A stretch of DNA of 64,000 nt from Glutamicibacter sp. B1 (lineage in GTDB: Bacteria; Actinomycetota; Actinomycetes; Actinomycetales; Micrococcaceae), in contig NZ_CP125942.1 in the NCBI RefSeq assembly GCF_039602135.1, positions 124,001 through 188,000 of the forward strand, given 5' to 3'. How positions within the stretch are numbered: the first letter of the stretch is position 1; every line of letters starts with the position of its first letter. Position numbers and translations under genes: made by a program. Positions 21,106-29,371 of this stretch are shown piece by piece. Under the pieces are notes generated by a model, which saw nothing but the letters and a program-made list of their open reading frames with translations, had not been told where the DNA came from and searched no databases.

Positions 21106-22260
21106 TCAAGACAGCTTGGGTAGCGCCGCGACGGCGTCCTCGTGATCGCGCCCTGCCGCTTCTAAGAGGTCCACAATCATCGGCCGCAACAAAAGCACTA
21201 GGCCCTCACCCTGCAGGCCTTCAACTCCCAGGGCTTGGGGATCAAGCTGCGCGGCAGCGCTTTCAAGCTGTACTACGGCAGCCTTCTCGTACTTAAGCTG
21301 CCCGGCAAGGCTTGGTTCACGTACCGAATGGGCCAGGGAATTGGCTGCTTCCGAGACCTCACGCAGCAGTGGGGCCAGCGCCTCGGCGCCCTCGGGTGTC
21401 AGTGCACTATTGGTGAGTACCGAAGCGAGACGACGGGCAAAAACACGGAGGTTACGGGCGGTCCAGTCGTAGTGGTTATAGCGTTGCGAGAGCCGGTTCA
21501 GTTCGTGGCGGTGGCGACGGCCCACCGGGGAGATCATGGCGATTTCTTTGGAAGCACTAAATGCACCGGGCAGCTTGTCCAAGTGTTTTTGGGTTGCGCG
21601 GGCTTTAATAAGGGCGTGGAACGCGGAACGACGGTCGTCATCACGGATGGCCCAGGAGCACTCCAGAATCGCTTCGGAGAGTTCTTTCAGTAGGTCGCTG
21701 AGTGCTGCCACCGGGGTACGGCGCGGGTCACTGGGCCACACGATGATCACCAGCAGGGCCAGTAGCGAGCCAGTTAATGCGTCGATGGATCTGGCAAAGG
21801 GCCCGTCAACACTGACCGGCAATAACACCACCAGGGCTGACTGCATTCCTAGCTGGGTGGAGAAGATTGCTCCGGAATCTAGGTAGCGGGCGATGACTAA
21901 GCTCAGTGACATCACCAGTGCTGCCTGCCAAATTCCCTGCCCGAACCAATGCATCAAGGTATCGCCCATTGCCACCCCGAGGGTGCAGCCCAAAGCTACT
22001 TCGGCGGTTTTGCGTACCGTGGTGGAGGCGCCAAAGCCCAGGGAGATCAGTGCGCTGGTGGCAGCAAAGATTGGTTGGGTGTGCCCCCAGATGCTTTCTG
22101 CAATCCAGAAGGCACCGATAGCGCCGAGGGTCATGCGCAGGATTCTTGGTAGCGAATTGCGGGCGCGCACCAGTCCTGAGCGGTTCCGTGCAGCTAAAAA
22201 TCCAGCCAGTTTTGCCGGCATTCGCTGCGAAGTGCTCCCCGAAGTGCTCCCTTTAGCCAT
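21106..22260 (-). CDS. FUSC-family membrane protein (aromatic acid exporter-like)
   Basis: 384 residues. The N-terminal half (about 30-165) has six tightly packed membrane helices with the FUSC-type GAIGAFWIAESIWGHTQPIFAA...STTVRKTAEVALGCTLG pattern. The C-terminal half is soluble and helical (HRHELNRLSQRYNHYDWTARNLRVFARRLA). Relatives include AaeB-like exporters and YgaE-type proteins. The open frame begins at 22302, but ATG 22260 is preceded by GGGAGA at a good distance and is chosen. It could pump aromatic or amphipathic acids; nothing nearby indicates the substrate. The intergenic region to pstS (217 nt) is shared with the divergent phosphate promoter. Confidence 0.85.
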   Translation of the reverse strand: MAKGSTSGSTSQRMPAKLAGFLAARNRSGLVRARNSLPRILRMTLGAIGAFWIAESIWGHTQPIFAATSALISLGFGASTTVRKTAEVALGCTLGVAMGDTLMHWFGQGIWQAALVMSLSLVIARYLDSGAIFSTQLGMQSALVVLLPVSVDGPFARSIDALTGSLLALLVIIVWPSDPRRTPVAALSDLLKELSEAILECSWAIRDDDRRSAFHALIKARATQKHLDKLPGAFSASKEIAMISPVGRRHRHELNRLSQRYNHYDWTARNLRVFARRLASVLTNSALTPEGAEALAPLLREVSEAANSLAHSVREPSLAGQLKYEKAAVVQLESAAAQLDPQALGVEGLQGEGLVLLLRPMIVDLLEAAGRDHEDAVAALPKLS

Positions 22261-22350
22261 AGGCACAGTCTCCCACGGACTGGCCTTGAGACCGATGAAC
22301 ATGCACCCATATTGCTTGAGTGAGCAGGATCACTAGCCTACGTAGAAGCT

Positions 22351-22392
22351 GTTAACCTCTTGTTCACCTTTGCCGGGGGAACTGGTTACCTT
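22351..22392 (+). promoter_or_regulatory. PHO-box-like direct repeats and promoter of pstSCAB
   Basis: GTTAACC at 22351-22357 and GTTCACC at 22362-22368 are 11 nt apart, the spacing and sequence of PhoP direct repeats described in Streptomyces. GGTTACC at 22384 lies two further 11-nt steps downstream. TACCTT at 22387-22392 could be the -10 element, putting the repeats over the -35 position. The repeats are seen; PhoP control is inferred from the location upstream of pstS. Confidence 0.7.
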
Positions 22393-22477
22393 GGCTCTTT
22401 AACGTCATAGATGAAGCGGGGACGACTCCGCTGAAGGTTTTCATTCAACACGTATTTCAACATGGGGAGTACAACTC

Positions 22478-23590
22478 GTGAAGCTCAATCGCCTTGGCAG
22501 TGCAGCTGCCGTCCTTTCTGTCGCAGCAATCGCACTGACCGCTTGCGGTTCAGACAGCCCAACCGCCACCAGCTCTGAGAGCACCTCCAGCTCCGCAGCT
22601 TCGGGCGTAACCGGCACCCTGACCGGCATCGGCGCTTCCAGTCAGACCTCTGCCATGGAAGCTTGGATCACCGGCTTCAAGGCAGCTAACTCCGGCGCCA
22701 ACGTACAGTACTCGCCAGATGGCTCGGGCGCAGGCCGCGAAGCCTTCTTGGCTGGTGGCGCACAGTTCGCTGGCTCGGATGCTTCGCTGAAGCCAGAAGA
22801 AGCAGAAAAGGCTAAGGAAGTTTGCGGCCCAGACGGCGCCTTCAACATCCCAGCTTACGTTTCGCCAATCGCTATCGCTTTCAACCTTGATGGCGTTGAC
22901 GAAATCAACATGGATGCCGACACCATCGCCAAGGTTTTCAAGAAGGAAATCACCAAGTGGAACGATGAGGCTATCGCCAAGCAGAACCCAGATGTGGACC
23001 TGCCGGATACCGCCATCACCGTTGTTCACCGTAACGATGAGTCCGGCACCACTGAGAACTTCGTTGAGTACCTGAAGGCAGCTGCTGCTGACGTTTGGAC
23101 CTACGACGTTTCCGGTGACTGGCCAAGCGACATCCAGTCGGAAAACGCTAAGGGCACCTCCGGCGTGGTTTCGACCACCACCTCCACCAACGGCGCAATC
23201 ACCTACGCTGACTTCTCCGCAGTGGGCAACCTGTCCACCGTGAACGTCAAGGTTGGCGACGACTACACCAAGATTTCGGCCGAGGCTGCTGCTAAGGCTC
23301 TGGATACCGCAACCCCAGTTGAAGGTGCAGCCGAGAACGACCTCGCACTGGAACTGCAGCGCGACACCACCGAAGCTGGTACCTACCCAATCGTCTTGGT
23401 TTCGTACCACATCTACTGCAGCACCTACAAGGATCAGGCAACCGTTGACTTGGTCAAGGCCTTCGGTAACTACGTAGTTTCCGATGAGGGTCAGAAGACC
23501 GCTCAGGAGTCGGCTGGTAACGCCCCAATCTCGACCAGCATTGCCGAGAAGGCTACCAAGGCGATCGACTCGATCACCGTAGCTCAGTAA
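22478..23590 (+). CDS. pstS: Phosphate ABC transporter substrate-binding lipoprotein PstS
   Basis: Captures phosphate outside the cell and delivers it to PstCA. A lipoprotein signal peptide ends in the lipobox LTAC with the lipidated cysteine at 23, followed by a Ser/Thr-rich tether. The mature domain has the PstS landmarks LTGIGASSQTSAMEAWI, QFAGSDASL, HRNDESGTTENFVEYL and the serine/threonine-rich loop KGTSGVVSTT that contacts phosphate. Length is 370 residues. The next genes encode the rest of the transporter. A stem-loop between pstS and pstC probably lets pstS be made in excess over the membrane components. The promoter has PHO-box-like repeats. Confidence 0.97.
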   Translation: MKLNRLGSAAAVLSVAAIALTACGSDSPTATSSESTSSSAASGVTGTLTGIGASSQTSAMEAWITGFKAANSGANVQYSPDGSGAGREAFLAGGAQFAGSDASLKPEEAEKAKEVCGPDGAFNIPAYVSPIAIAFNLDGVDEINMDADTIAKVFKKEITKWNDEAIAKQNPDVDLPDTAITVVHRNDESGTTENFVEYLKAAAADVWTYDVSGDWPSDIQSENAKGTSGVVSTTTSTNGAITYADFSAVGNLSTVNVKVGDDYTKISAEAAAKALDTATPVEGAAENDLALELQRDTTEAGTYPIVLVSYHIYCSTYKDQATVDLVKAFGNYVVSDEGQKTAQESAGNAPISTSIAEKATKAIDSITVAQ

Positions 23591-23615
23591 TTCTCCTACC
23601 GGTTTACCGGTACAA

Positions 23616-23644
23616 GGTGCGGGTGGGGCTAACCCACCCGCACC
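23616..23644 (+). other. Stem-loop between pstS and pstC
   Basis: GGTGCGGGTGGG at 23616-23627 pairs perfectly with CCCACCCGCACC at 23633-23644. No T run follows, so it is more likely an mRNA-stabilising or partial attenuation hairpin than a full terminator. A binding protein needs more copies than its permease, which fits. Confidence 0.7.
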
Positions 23645-23707
23645 AGCAACACCCCTCCACCCCCAGCAGTGAAAACTGCTTCACCCCGTTTCGTAAAGGC
23701 TTTAGCC

Positions 23708-24643
23708 ATGACTACCAATGCTTTGACAAGCAAGTCATCGACTTCAGGCCGCGCAGGTGACAAGATCTTCTCCGGTGCCGCATTGGCTGCCGGTGTGCTG
23801 ATTCTTGTTACTCTTTTCGCGGTTGCAGTCTTCTTGCTGATCCAGGCTCTTCCGACGTTCTTCGCCGATCCGGCAAAGATTTCCGGCGGCCAAGGATTCT
23901 TCGCTTACATCTGGCCGATCGTTATCGGCACCATCATCGCAGCAGCAATTGCTCTGCTTGTTGCTACCCCGATCGGTATCGGTGTGGCACTGTTCATCTC
24001 ACACTTTGCTCCACGTAAGGTCGCTGGCCCACTGGGCTACCTGATCGACCTGCTCGCCGCGATCCCTTCGGTGATCTACGGCGCTTGGGGTTACATGGTC
24101 CTGGCACCGGCACTGGTCCCAGGCTACGAATGGCTGGCCCAGTACCTGGGATTCATCCCGATCTTCGAAGGTCCTGCCAGCCAGACCGGTAAGACCATGC
24201 TCACCGCCGGCATTGTGCTGGCCGTGATGGTGCTACCAATCATCACCTCCCTGTCCCGCGAAATCTTCTTGCAGACTCCAAAGCTGCACGAGGAAGCCGC
24301 CCTCGCCTTGGGCGCCACCCGCTGGGAAATGATCACCACCGCCGTGATCCCTTTCGCCCGCCCGGGCATCATCTCGGCTGTCATGCTGGGTCTGGGTCGC
24401 GCGCTGGGTGAAACCATGGCTGTGGCGCTGGTACTCTCCACCGGTAACCTGATCCCATCGCTGATCAAGACCGGTAACCAAACCATCGCCGCGGAAATCG
24501 CGTTGAACTTCCCCGAAGCCTTTGGGCTACGTCTCTCGGAGCTGATTGCTGCCGGTCTGGTCCTGTTCCTGATCACCTTGCTGGTGAACATGATCGCCCG
24601 TGGCATCATCGCTCGTCACAAGGAATTCTCGGGAGCTAACTGA
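23708..24643 (+). CDS. pstC: Phosphate ABC transporter permease PstC
   Basis: Membrane subunit of the high-affinity phosphate importer, 311 residues with six helices. The cytoplasmic EAA loop, which docks the ATPase PstB, is EEAALALGATRWEMITTAVIPFARPG. The early YIWPIVIGTIIAAAIALLVATPIGIGVALFI segment is typical. The frame is open from GTG 23669, but ATG 23708 has AAAGG 8 nt upstream and removes an atypical N-terminal extension. The stop overlaps the pstA start (TGATG). Confidence 0.96.
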   Translation: MTTNALTSKSSTSGRAGDKIFSGAALAAGVLILVTLFAVAVFLLIQALPTFFADPAKISGGQGFFAYIWPIVIGTIIAAAIALLVATPIGIGVALFISHFAPRKVAGPLGYLIDLLAAIPSVIYGAWGYMVLAPALVPGYEWLAQYLGFIPIFEGPASQTGKTMLTAGIVLAVMVLPIITSLSREIFLQTPKLHEEAALALGATRWEMITTAVIPFARPGIISAVMLGLGRALGETMAVALVLSTGNLIPSLIKTGNQTIAAEIALNFPEAFGLRLSELIAAGLVLFLITLLVNMIARGIIARHKEFSGAN

Positions 24644-25785
24644 TGAGCGCCACCACAACTAACCTGAACAATAAGGCCAATAGCAATTCCACCCCACCGG
24701 TGCGTAAGCGCAATTCCTTGGCCAAGGGCAAACTACCAAAGTGGGCCATCTGGGCTATTGCTGCCGGCTCCATCGTGCTCGGTGCTGCTGCCTCCACGCT
24801 GACCGGCTTCAACGTTGCCAGCTTCGCCATCTACTCGGCGATCATCTTCCTGATCGCCGCCTCGGTCATCACCACCGTGGTCGAAGGCAAGCGTCGCGGT
24901 AAGAACGCCATGTGGACCTACCTGATCTACGCGGCCTTCATCGTCGCCCTGATCCCACTGGCTTCGGTACTTTACACGGTGCTCCAGAAGGGCCTGCCGG
25001 GTATCAACAGCCACTTCCTGTTCACTTCGATGAACGGTGTGACCGGTGCGGTTGATAACCAGACCGTAGCTAACGGCGAGCCAGTAGTCGGCGGCGCCTA
25101 CCACGCGGTGATGGGCACCTTGCTGATCACCCTCTGGGCCACCTTGATCTCGGTTCCGGTGGGCATGCTCACCGCGGTGTACCTGGTCGAATATGGTCAG
25201 GGTAAGGCCCTGTCCAAGGCCATCACCTTCTTCGTAGACGTGATGACCGGTATCCCTTCGATCGTGGCAGGTCTGTTCGCGGCCGCACTGTTCGGCATCA
25301 TCCTCGGCCCTAACGCCCGTATGGGTATTGTCGCCGCGGTGGCCTTGAGCGTGCTGATGATCCCGACCGTGGTTCGCTCCACCGAGGAAATGCTCAAGAT
25401 CGTTCCGAATGAACTGCGTGAAGCCTCCTTCGCCCTGGGCGTGCGTCGCTGGCGCACCATCTTGAAGGTGGTTATCCCGACCGCGATCTCCGGTATCGCC
25501 TCGGGCGTCACCCTGGCTATCGCCCGCGTGATTGGCGAGACTGCTCCGATCCTGGTCACCGCCGGTATCGCCAGCAACATCAATATGAATGTCTTTGCCA
25601 ACTGGATGTCTACGTTGCCGACCTTCATCTACTACCAGATCCTGACCCCGACCAGCCCGACCAACGTTGACCCATCGGTACAGCGTGCCTGGGCAGCAGC
25701 CCTGCTGCTGATCCTGATGGTGATGGCACTGAACCTGATCGCCCGCCTGGTCGCTTCGATCTTCGCTCCTAAGAAGGGCCGTTGA
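24643..25785 (+). CDS. pstA: Phosphate ABC transporter permease PstA
   Basis: Second membrane subunit, 380 residues. It has a hydrophilic N-terminus and two extra N-terminal helices (about 28-75) before the usual six-helix permease domain, giving a longer protein than E. coli PstA, as is common in Actinobacteria. The EAA loop is REASFALGVRRWRTILKVVIPTAISG. Start ATG 24643 overlaps the pstC stop by one base, so translation is coupled. Confidence 0.96.
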   Translation: MSATTTNLNNKANSNSTPPVRKRNSLAKGKLPKWAIWAIAAGSIVLGAAASTLTGFNVASFAIYSAIIFLIAASVITTVVEGKRRGKNAMWTYLIYAAFIVALIPLASVLYTVLQKGLPGINSHFLFTSMNGVTGAVDNQTVANGEPVVGGAYHAVMGTLLITLWATLISVPVGMLTAVYLVEYGQGKALSKAITFFVDVMTGIPSIVAGLFAAALFGIILGPNARMGIVAAVALSVLMIPTVVRSTEEMLKIVPNELREASFALGVRRWRTILKVVIPTAISGIASGVTLAIARVIGETAPILVTAGIASNINMNVFANWMSTLPTFIYYQILTPTSPTNVDPSVQRAWAAALLLILMVMALNLIARLVASIFAPKKGR

Positions 25786-25831
25786 GCTAAGGCTCCGTCC
25801 CTGACCCACCTAAATTTTTCAAGGATAAATC

Positions 25832-26611
25832 ATGGCAAAACGCATCGACGTCAATGATCTGAACGTCTACTACTCCAAGTTCCTGGCCGTTGAAGGTGTC
25901 TCGATCAACATTGAGCCCAAGTCGGTCACCGCATTCATCGGCCCCTCGGGCTGTGGCAAGTCGACCTTCCTGCGCACCCTGAACCGCATGCACGAAGTGA
26001 TCCCTGGTGGTCGTGTTGAGGGTCAGGTACTGCTGGATGGAGATGACCTCTACGGTGCCGGTGTTGACCCGGTGACCGTACGTAGCCAGATCGGCATGGT
26101 CTTCCAACGCCCGAACCCATTCCCCACCATGTCCATCAAGGACAATGTGCTCGCCGGTGTGAAGCTGAACGGCACCAAGATCTCGCGTTCAGACGCCGAT
26201 GATCTGGTGGAGAAGTCGCTGCGCGGCGCGAACCTGTGGAACGAAGTCAAGGATCGTCTGGACAAGCCAGGCTCCGGTCTTTCTGGTGGTCAGCAGCAGC
26301 GTTTGTGCATCGCCCGCACCATTGCGGTGAAGCCGGACGTGATCCTCATGGACGAGCCTTGCTCGGCACTGGATCCAATTTCCACCTTGGCTATCGAAGA
26401 CTTGATCAACGAACTGAAGAGCGACTACACCGTGGTCATCGTGACCCACAATATGCAGCAGGCTGCTCGTGTGAGTGACAAGACCGCATTCTTCAACATT
26501 GCGGGTACCGGTAAGCCGGGCAAGCTCATCGAGTTCAATGACACCACCGCCATCTTCTCTAACCCAGAGCAGAAGGCCACCGAAGATTACGTCTCCGGAC
26601 GCTTCGGATAA
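25832..26611 (+). CDS. pstB: Phosphate ABC transporter ATPase PstB
   Basis: ATPase driving phosphate import, 259 residues. Walker A is GPSGCGKST at 37-45, the signature LSGGQ is at 150-154, and Walker B VILMDEP is at 170-176 followed by the D-loop SALDP. The switch histidine is in [15 protein letters not shown] precedes the ATG by 7-8 nt. phoU is not in the operon; a DUF47 (PhoU-like) gene lies 2 kb downstream on the other strand with a PiT permease. A strong terminator follows. Confidence 0.98.
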   Translation: MAKRIDVNDLNVYYSKFLAVEGVSINIEPKSVTAFIGPSGCGKSTFLRTLNRMHEVIPGGRVEGQVLLDGDDLYGAGVDPVTVRSQIGMVFQRPNPFPTMSIKDNVLAGVKLNGTKISRSDADDLVEKSLRGANLWNEVKDRLDKPGSGLSGGQQQRLCIARTIAVKPDVILMDEPCSALDPISTLAIEDLINELKSDYTVVIVTHNMQQAARVSDKTAFFNIAGTGKPGKLIEFNDTTAIFSNPEQKATEDYVSGRFG

Positions 26612-26692
26612 AGATTTCGGATATCGCCACCTTTGAGTCGGCGATAGACGAACCGGAAGGGGGGTCTTCCGGGGATCCTGGAGGGGATCACC

Positions 26693-26729
26693 GCCAGCGG
26701 CGCACTATGTTAGTGCGCCGCTGGTTTTT
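26693..26729 (+). terminator. pstSCAB terminator
   Basis: CCAGCGGCGCACTA at 26694-26707 pairs perfectly with TAGTGCGCCGCTGG at 26711-26724, a 14-bp stem with a TGT loop followed by five T. Confidence 0.93.
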
Positions 26730-26825
26730 AAGCTGTGCCTCTAATCGGGTATGTAAAGCACGCTTGACTGTAAAGGGTGCTTGTCATTAGGGTGGTGTAA
26801 AGACCAATCCCAAGGAGTGGACACC

Positions 26826-27290
26826 ATGAAAACGAAGGCATCACCCAAAACTCGGTGGGGCATCTCTCGCTTTGGCGGTAGCTCAGCCACCTTGATCGGT
26901 GCCAGCCTAGGCATCGGCCTAGTGTTCTCCGTCGGTGCAGGCCTACTCTTCGCCCGACTCAACGCCTCAGAACAGTTCACCCTGGTGGCAGTCGTCATGA
27001 CCGCGTGCCTGCTACCAGTGCTCAGTGCGGCCTGCTGGGCCCTCCTAGTGGATCGTGACAGAGTGAAGGGCACTACCAAGAATCCTGAAATTTCGGTGGA
27101 GAGCCAGTGGTACGACAAAGCTGCGATCGGTGTATTTCAAGATCTGCTGATTATCTGTGGCCTGGGAGCAGCGTTATTTTCCTTCGTTCAGGTCAGCGTT
27201 TCACTGGGGCTGACCCTAGTGGGCATTCTGCTGGTTGTTCTGGCGGATTTTGCGCTACGTTACCTGTTCATCAAACGGGCACAGAGCTAA
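26826..27290 (+). CDS. Four-helix membrane protein paired with an XRE regulator
   Basis: 154 residues with four predicted membrane helices at about 21-43, 53-75, 103-120 and 125-146, arranged in two pairs separated by a charged loop (VDRDRVKGTTKNPEISVESQWYD). This layout recalls small DUF2178/DUF2975-type membrane proteins that occur next to a YozG-like HTH regulator. ATG 26826 is chosen because AAGGAG at 26812-26817 is ideally placed. A candidate promoter lies upstream (TTGACT 26764-26769, TAGGGT 26788-26793, 18-nt spacer). The stop TAA shares its last base with the next gene's ATG. Function unknown; it may sense membrane or cell-surface state. Confidence 0.82.
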   Translation: MKTKASPKTRWGISRFGGSSATLIGASLGIGLVFSVGAGLLFARLNASEQFTLVAVVMTACLLPVLSAACWALLVDRDRVKGTTKNPEISVESQWYDKAAIGVFQDLLIICGLGAALFSFVQVSVSLGLTLVGILLVVLADFALRYLFIKRAQS

Positions 27291-27487
27291 TGGAGAATAA
27301 CCTCAGCGAGTATCGCAAGGAACGCGGATACTCCCAACAGGCCTTAGCCGATGAGCTCGGCGTTTCCCGGCAGACCATCATCTCCCTAGAAAAAGAGCGC
27401 TATGACCCGTCCCTGCCACTGGCGTTCAAGCTTGCTGCGCTGTTCGCCTGCCAGATTGAAGACCTCTTCATTCCTGAGCAGGACTAG
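27290..27487 (+). CDS. Short XRE-family (Cro/CI-type) regulator
   Basis: A 65-residue helix-turn-helix protein, MENNLSEYRKERGYSQQ..., with the recognition segment LADELGVSRQTIISLEKERYDPSLPLAFKLA and the family-typical C-terminal CQIEDLFI. It is nearly all DNA-binding domain, like YozG and its relatives. Its ATG overlaps the stop of the membrane protein gene by one base, so the two products are made together. It probably autoregulates the pair. Its 3' end overlaps the converging PiT gene by 4 nt. Confidence 0.92.
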   Translation: MENNLSEYRKERGYSQQALADELGVSRQTIISLEKERYDPSLPLAFKLAALFACQIEDLFIPEQD

Positions 27488-28512
27488 CCAGCAAGGAAGA
27501 GTGGCCTGACAGCCAAGGTCAGGATTGCGCCACCGGCCACGCAGGCCACGGGAGTCAAAAGCCAATGCCGCACAACACGGAACACATTGCGCCACACTAC
27601 CGACTCAAAGGCTTGATTGTGGCCTGCGCCGACAATGCCACTGGTTACCGACTGCGTGGTTGATAGTGGCAGGTGTAATACGAGGGAACCAACAAAAAGC
27701 ATGCCAGCAGCCACACCCTGGGCGATCATGCCGCGCAAGGGATCAAAGTTCACTAGGCGGCGGCCCAGGGTATAGGTGATCCGCCAACCGCCCAGCAGCA
27801 CTCCAAAGCTCAAGGCAAACGCGGCCGAGAGTTGGATGGCGAGGGTCAGCGGCCCCGGATCGATCACGTGCCCGGTAATGAGTACCAAGCTCAGCAGTGC
27901 GCCGGTACGCTGACCATCCTGCAGCCCTAGTCCCAGAGCCACGGCACCTGCGGCCATGGCCTGCCCGGCACGTGAACCCTCATTAACCGACCGAGAAGTG
28001 TTGTGCCGCAGCATTCTGGTCGCCGGAATCACCAGCAAGTAGGAGAGCACATAGGCAATGACCGAGGCGAGCACCATCGGAAGAATCACCGAGGAGAGCA
28101 ACAATCCCCACGCGTCGCTGATCGACTCATCACCCATCAAAGCCGAAGCGCCACTACCACCAACCACCGCGGAAAGTAGCGCATGGGTGGAGCTAATCGG
28201 CAGACCACGCCACCAACAGTAAATAGCCCAAATACCGGCCACCAGCAGGCTACTGATCAGCAGTTTCAGGCCCAGAACCCCAGAGGGTACATTGAAGTTC
28301 AGCTCCTGCACCAGGGCCACACTCAAACCCGAGGTCGCCATGGTGCCAAGGAAAGCGAAAAAAGCCGCCACCGACACCGCAATGGCCGGTCGCAACGCGC
28401 GGGTCCTGACGGATGCCGCCACCGCCGTGGAAGCGTCACGCATACCATTGAGCGTGCCGTAAGCCAGGGTCAAGACCACGGCAATCGCAGTGAGGACCGA
28501 AATGAGGGTCAT
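27484..28512 (-). CDS. PiT-family inorganic phosphate permease
   Basis: Low-affinity phosphate (or metal-phosphate) symporter, 342 residues with about ten membrane helices and two inverted PiT repeats. The first repeat has NGMRDASTAVAASVRTRAL in place of the canonical G-ND-A-A-x-A motif, then PISSTHALLSAVVGG. The second has LGLQDGQRTG and LPLSTTQSVTSGIVGAG. The asparagine of the N-D motif in repeat 1 is not conserved (GMRD), a variant I associate with actinobacterial anion permeases. It follows a DUF47 gene by 5 nt, the classic pit accessory arrangement, and is close to pstSCAB. Confidence 0.92.
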   Translation of the reverse strand: MTLISVLTAIAVVLTLAYGTLNGMRDASTAVAASVRTRALRPAIAVSVAAFFAFLGTMATSGLSVALVQELNFNVPSGVLGLKLLISSLLVAGIWAIYCWWRGLPISSTHALLSAVVGGSGASALMGDESISDAWGLLLSSVILPMVLASVIAYVLSYLLVIPATRMLRHNTSRSVNEGSRAGQAMAAGAVALGLGLQDGQRTGALLSLVLITGHVIDPGPLTLAIQLSAAFALSFGVLLGGWRITYTLGRRLVNFDPLRGMIAQGVAAGMLFVGSLVLHLPLSTTQSVTSGIVGAGHNQAFESVVWRNVFRVVRHWLLTPVACVAGGAILTLAVRPLFLAG

Positions 28513-28517
28513 GGGTT

Positions 28518-29132
28518 TTAGGACTCCTTGACCAAGACGCGACCGAGGTGGTCAGCGAATTGGCGCAGGGTATTAACGGTGAGCATCAATTGGTCGGCAA
28601 CCTGCTGGTGCCGATGGATGGTGCTGGCCTTGGAAAAGTTTGCGATCTCATTGCCCCACACCAGATGGGTTCGTGCTGCACGCTTGGAAAACTGCAGCAT
28701 CTGCATCCAGTGATCTTCCAAGTCATCAAGGTTGTTCAGGCGTTGCACCGCATCGGAGGCCAACTCGGCAAGTTGTGAGATCAATTCCAACTGCTCGGAG
28801 GAACGTTCCGAAAGGGGAGTGGAACCAACGGTCATAATCAGCTCACCGGTACCGCGCAAATGCTCCAGGGTCGCGTGCAAGAAGCGGGAGAGCGCATACA
28901 TGTCCTCGCGGGGCAACGGGCTGATATAGCTGGTACGCAAGTGGGTCAGTACCGCATGCAATAAATCGGAGGCCTCGGCCTCGGCACTGGCCAAATCGCG
29001 CAGTCGCTCGGTACGTGTACTCGGGCTGCCGATCATTTCGGCCACGCTCTCAACTGAACCACGAATCGTGGTGGTCAGCGAGCGGAGTAGCTCAATGCCA
29101 CGCGAGGCGGAAGGAAAGACCTGAAACTTCAC
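28518..29132 (-). CDS. DUF47 (PhoU-like) PiT accessory protein
   Basis: 204 residues, entirely helical, resembling PhoU with two three-helix bundles. Diagnostic segments are the opening MKFQVFPSASRGIELL, AEAEASDLLHAVLTHLRTSYISPLPREDMYALSRFLH (the metal-binding E/D-rich helix of the PhoU fold) and a second similar block. DUF47 proteins are encoded next to PiT genes and are thought to gate them. The start is GTG with no clear ribosome-binding site. A perfect 12-bp palindrome lies about 30 nt upstream. Confidence 0.92.
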   Translation of the reverse strand: MKFQVFPSASRGIELLRSLTTTIRGSVESVAEMIGSPSTRTERLRDLASAEAEASDLLHAVLTHLRTSYISPLPREDMYALSRFLHATLEHLRGTGELIMTVGSTPLSERSSEQLELISQLAELASDAVQRLNNLDDLEDHWMQMLQFSKRAARTHLVWGNEIANFSKASTIHRHQQVADQLMLTVNTLRQFADHLGRVLVKES

Positions 29133-29162
29133 TTTTTGGGCGCACCATTCGGATCGACTGCT

Positions 29163-29174
29163 GTTGGTACCAAC
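29163..29174. promoter_or_regulatory. 12-bp palindrome upstream of the DUF47-PiT operon
   Basis: GTTGGTACCAAC is a perfect palindrome 31 nt before the DUF47 start. It lies in a 239-nt region (29133-29371) that holds no gene. That region also contains a short hairpin GCCGCT-CGA-AGCGGC near 29250. The palindrome could be a repressor site or chance. Confidence 0.35.
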
Positions 29175-29371
29175 TGCAGAACAGTTTACGACGTGGAAGT
29201 TAACGCCGGGGTATTGATGATGTCGGACCGGGAACGCCTCTCGGCGGAAGGCCGCTCGAAGCGGCAGAATTTTGGAGCCCGGGGTTACCAGCGGCCCGAC
29301 ACCGTTATCTAGTTTTCTCGCCCCATGCCCCTGCTGTCAACCACAGCGCACGACGCGTGCGTTTTCTCACG

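Noticed and set aside
24733..25809. 358-codon minus-strand ORF opposite pstA
   Set aside because: It is a shadow in high-GC DNA: the protein is Asp/His/Gln/Gly-rich with no family pattern, while pstA on the plus strand is unmistakable. Similar antisense frames over lysS, exaC and clpC were rejected too.
29133..29220. PHO box upstream of the DUF47-PiT operon
   Set aside because: On the minus strand one GTTAACT is present, but the next units at 11-nt steps do not match, so only the short palindrome was reported.
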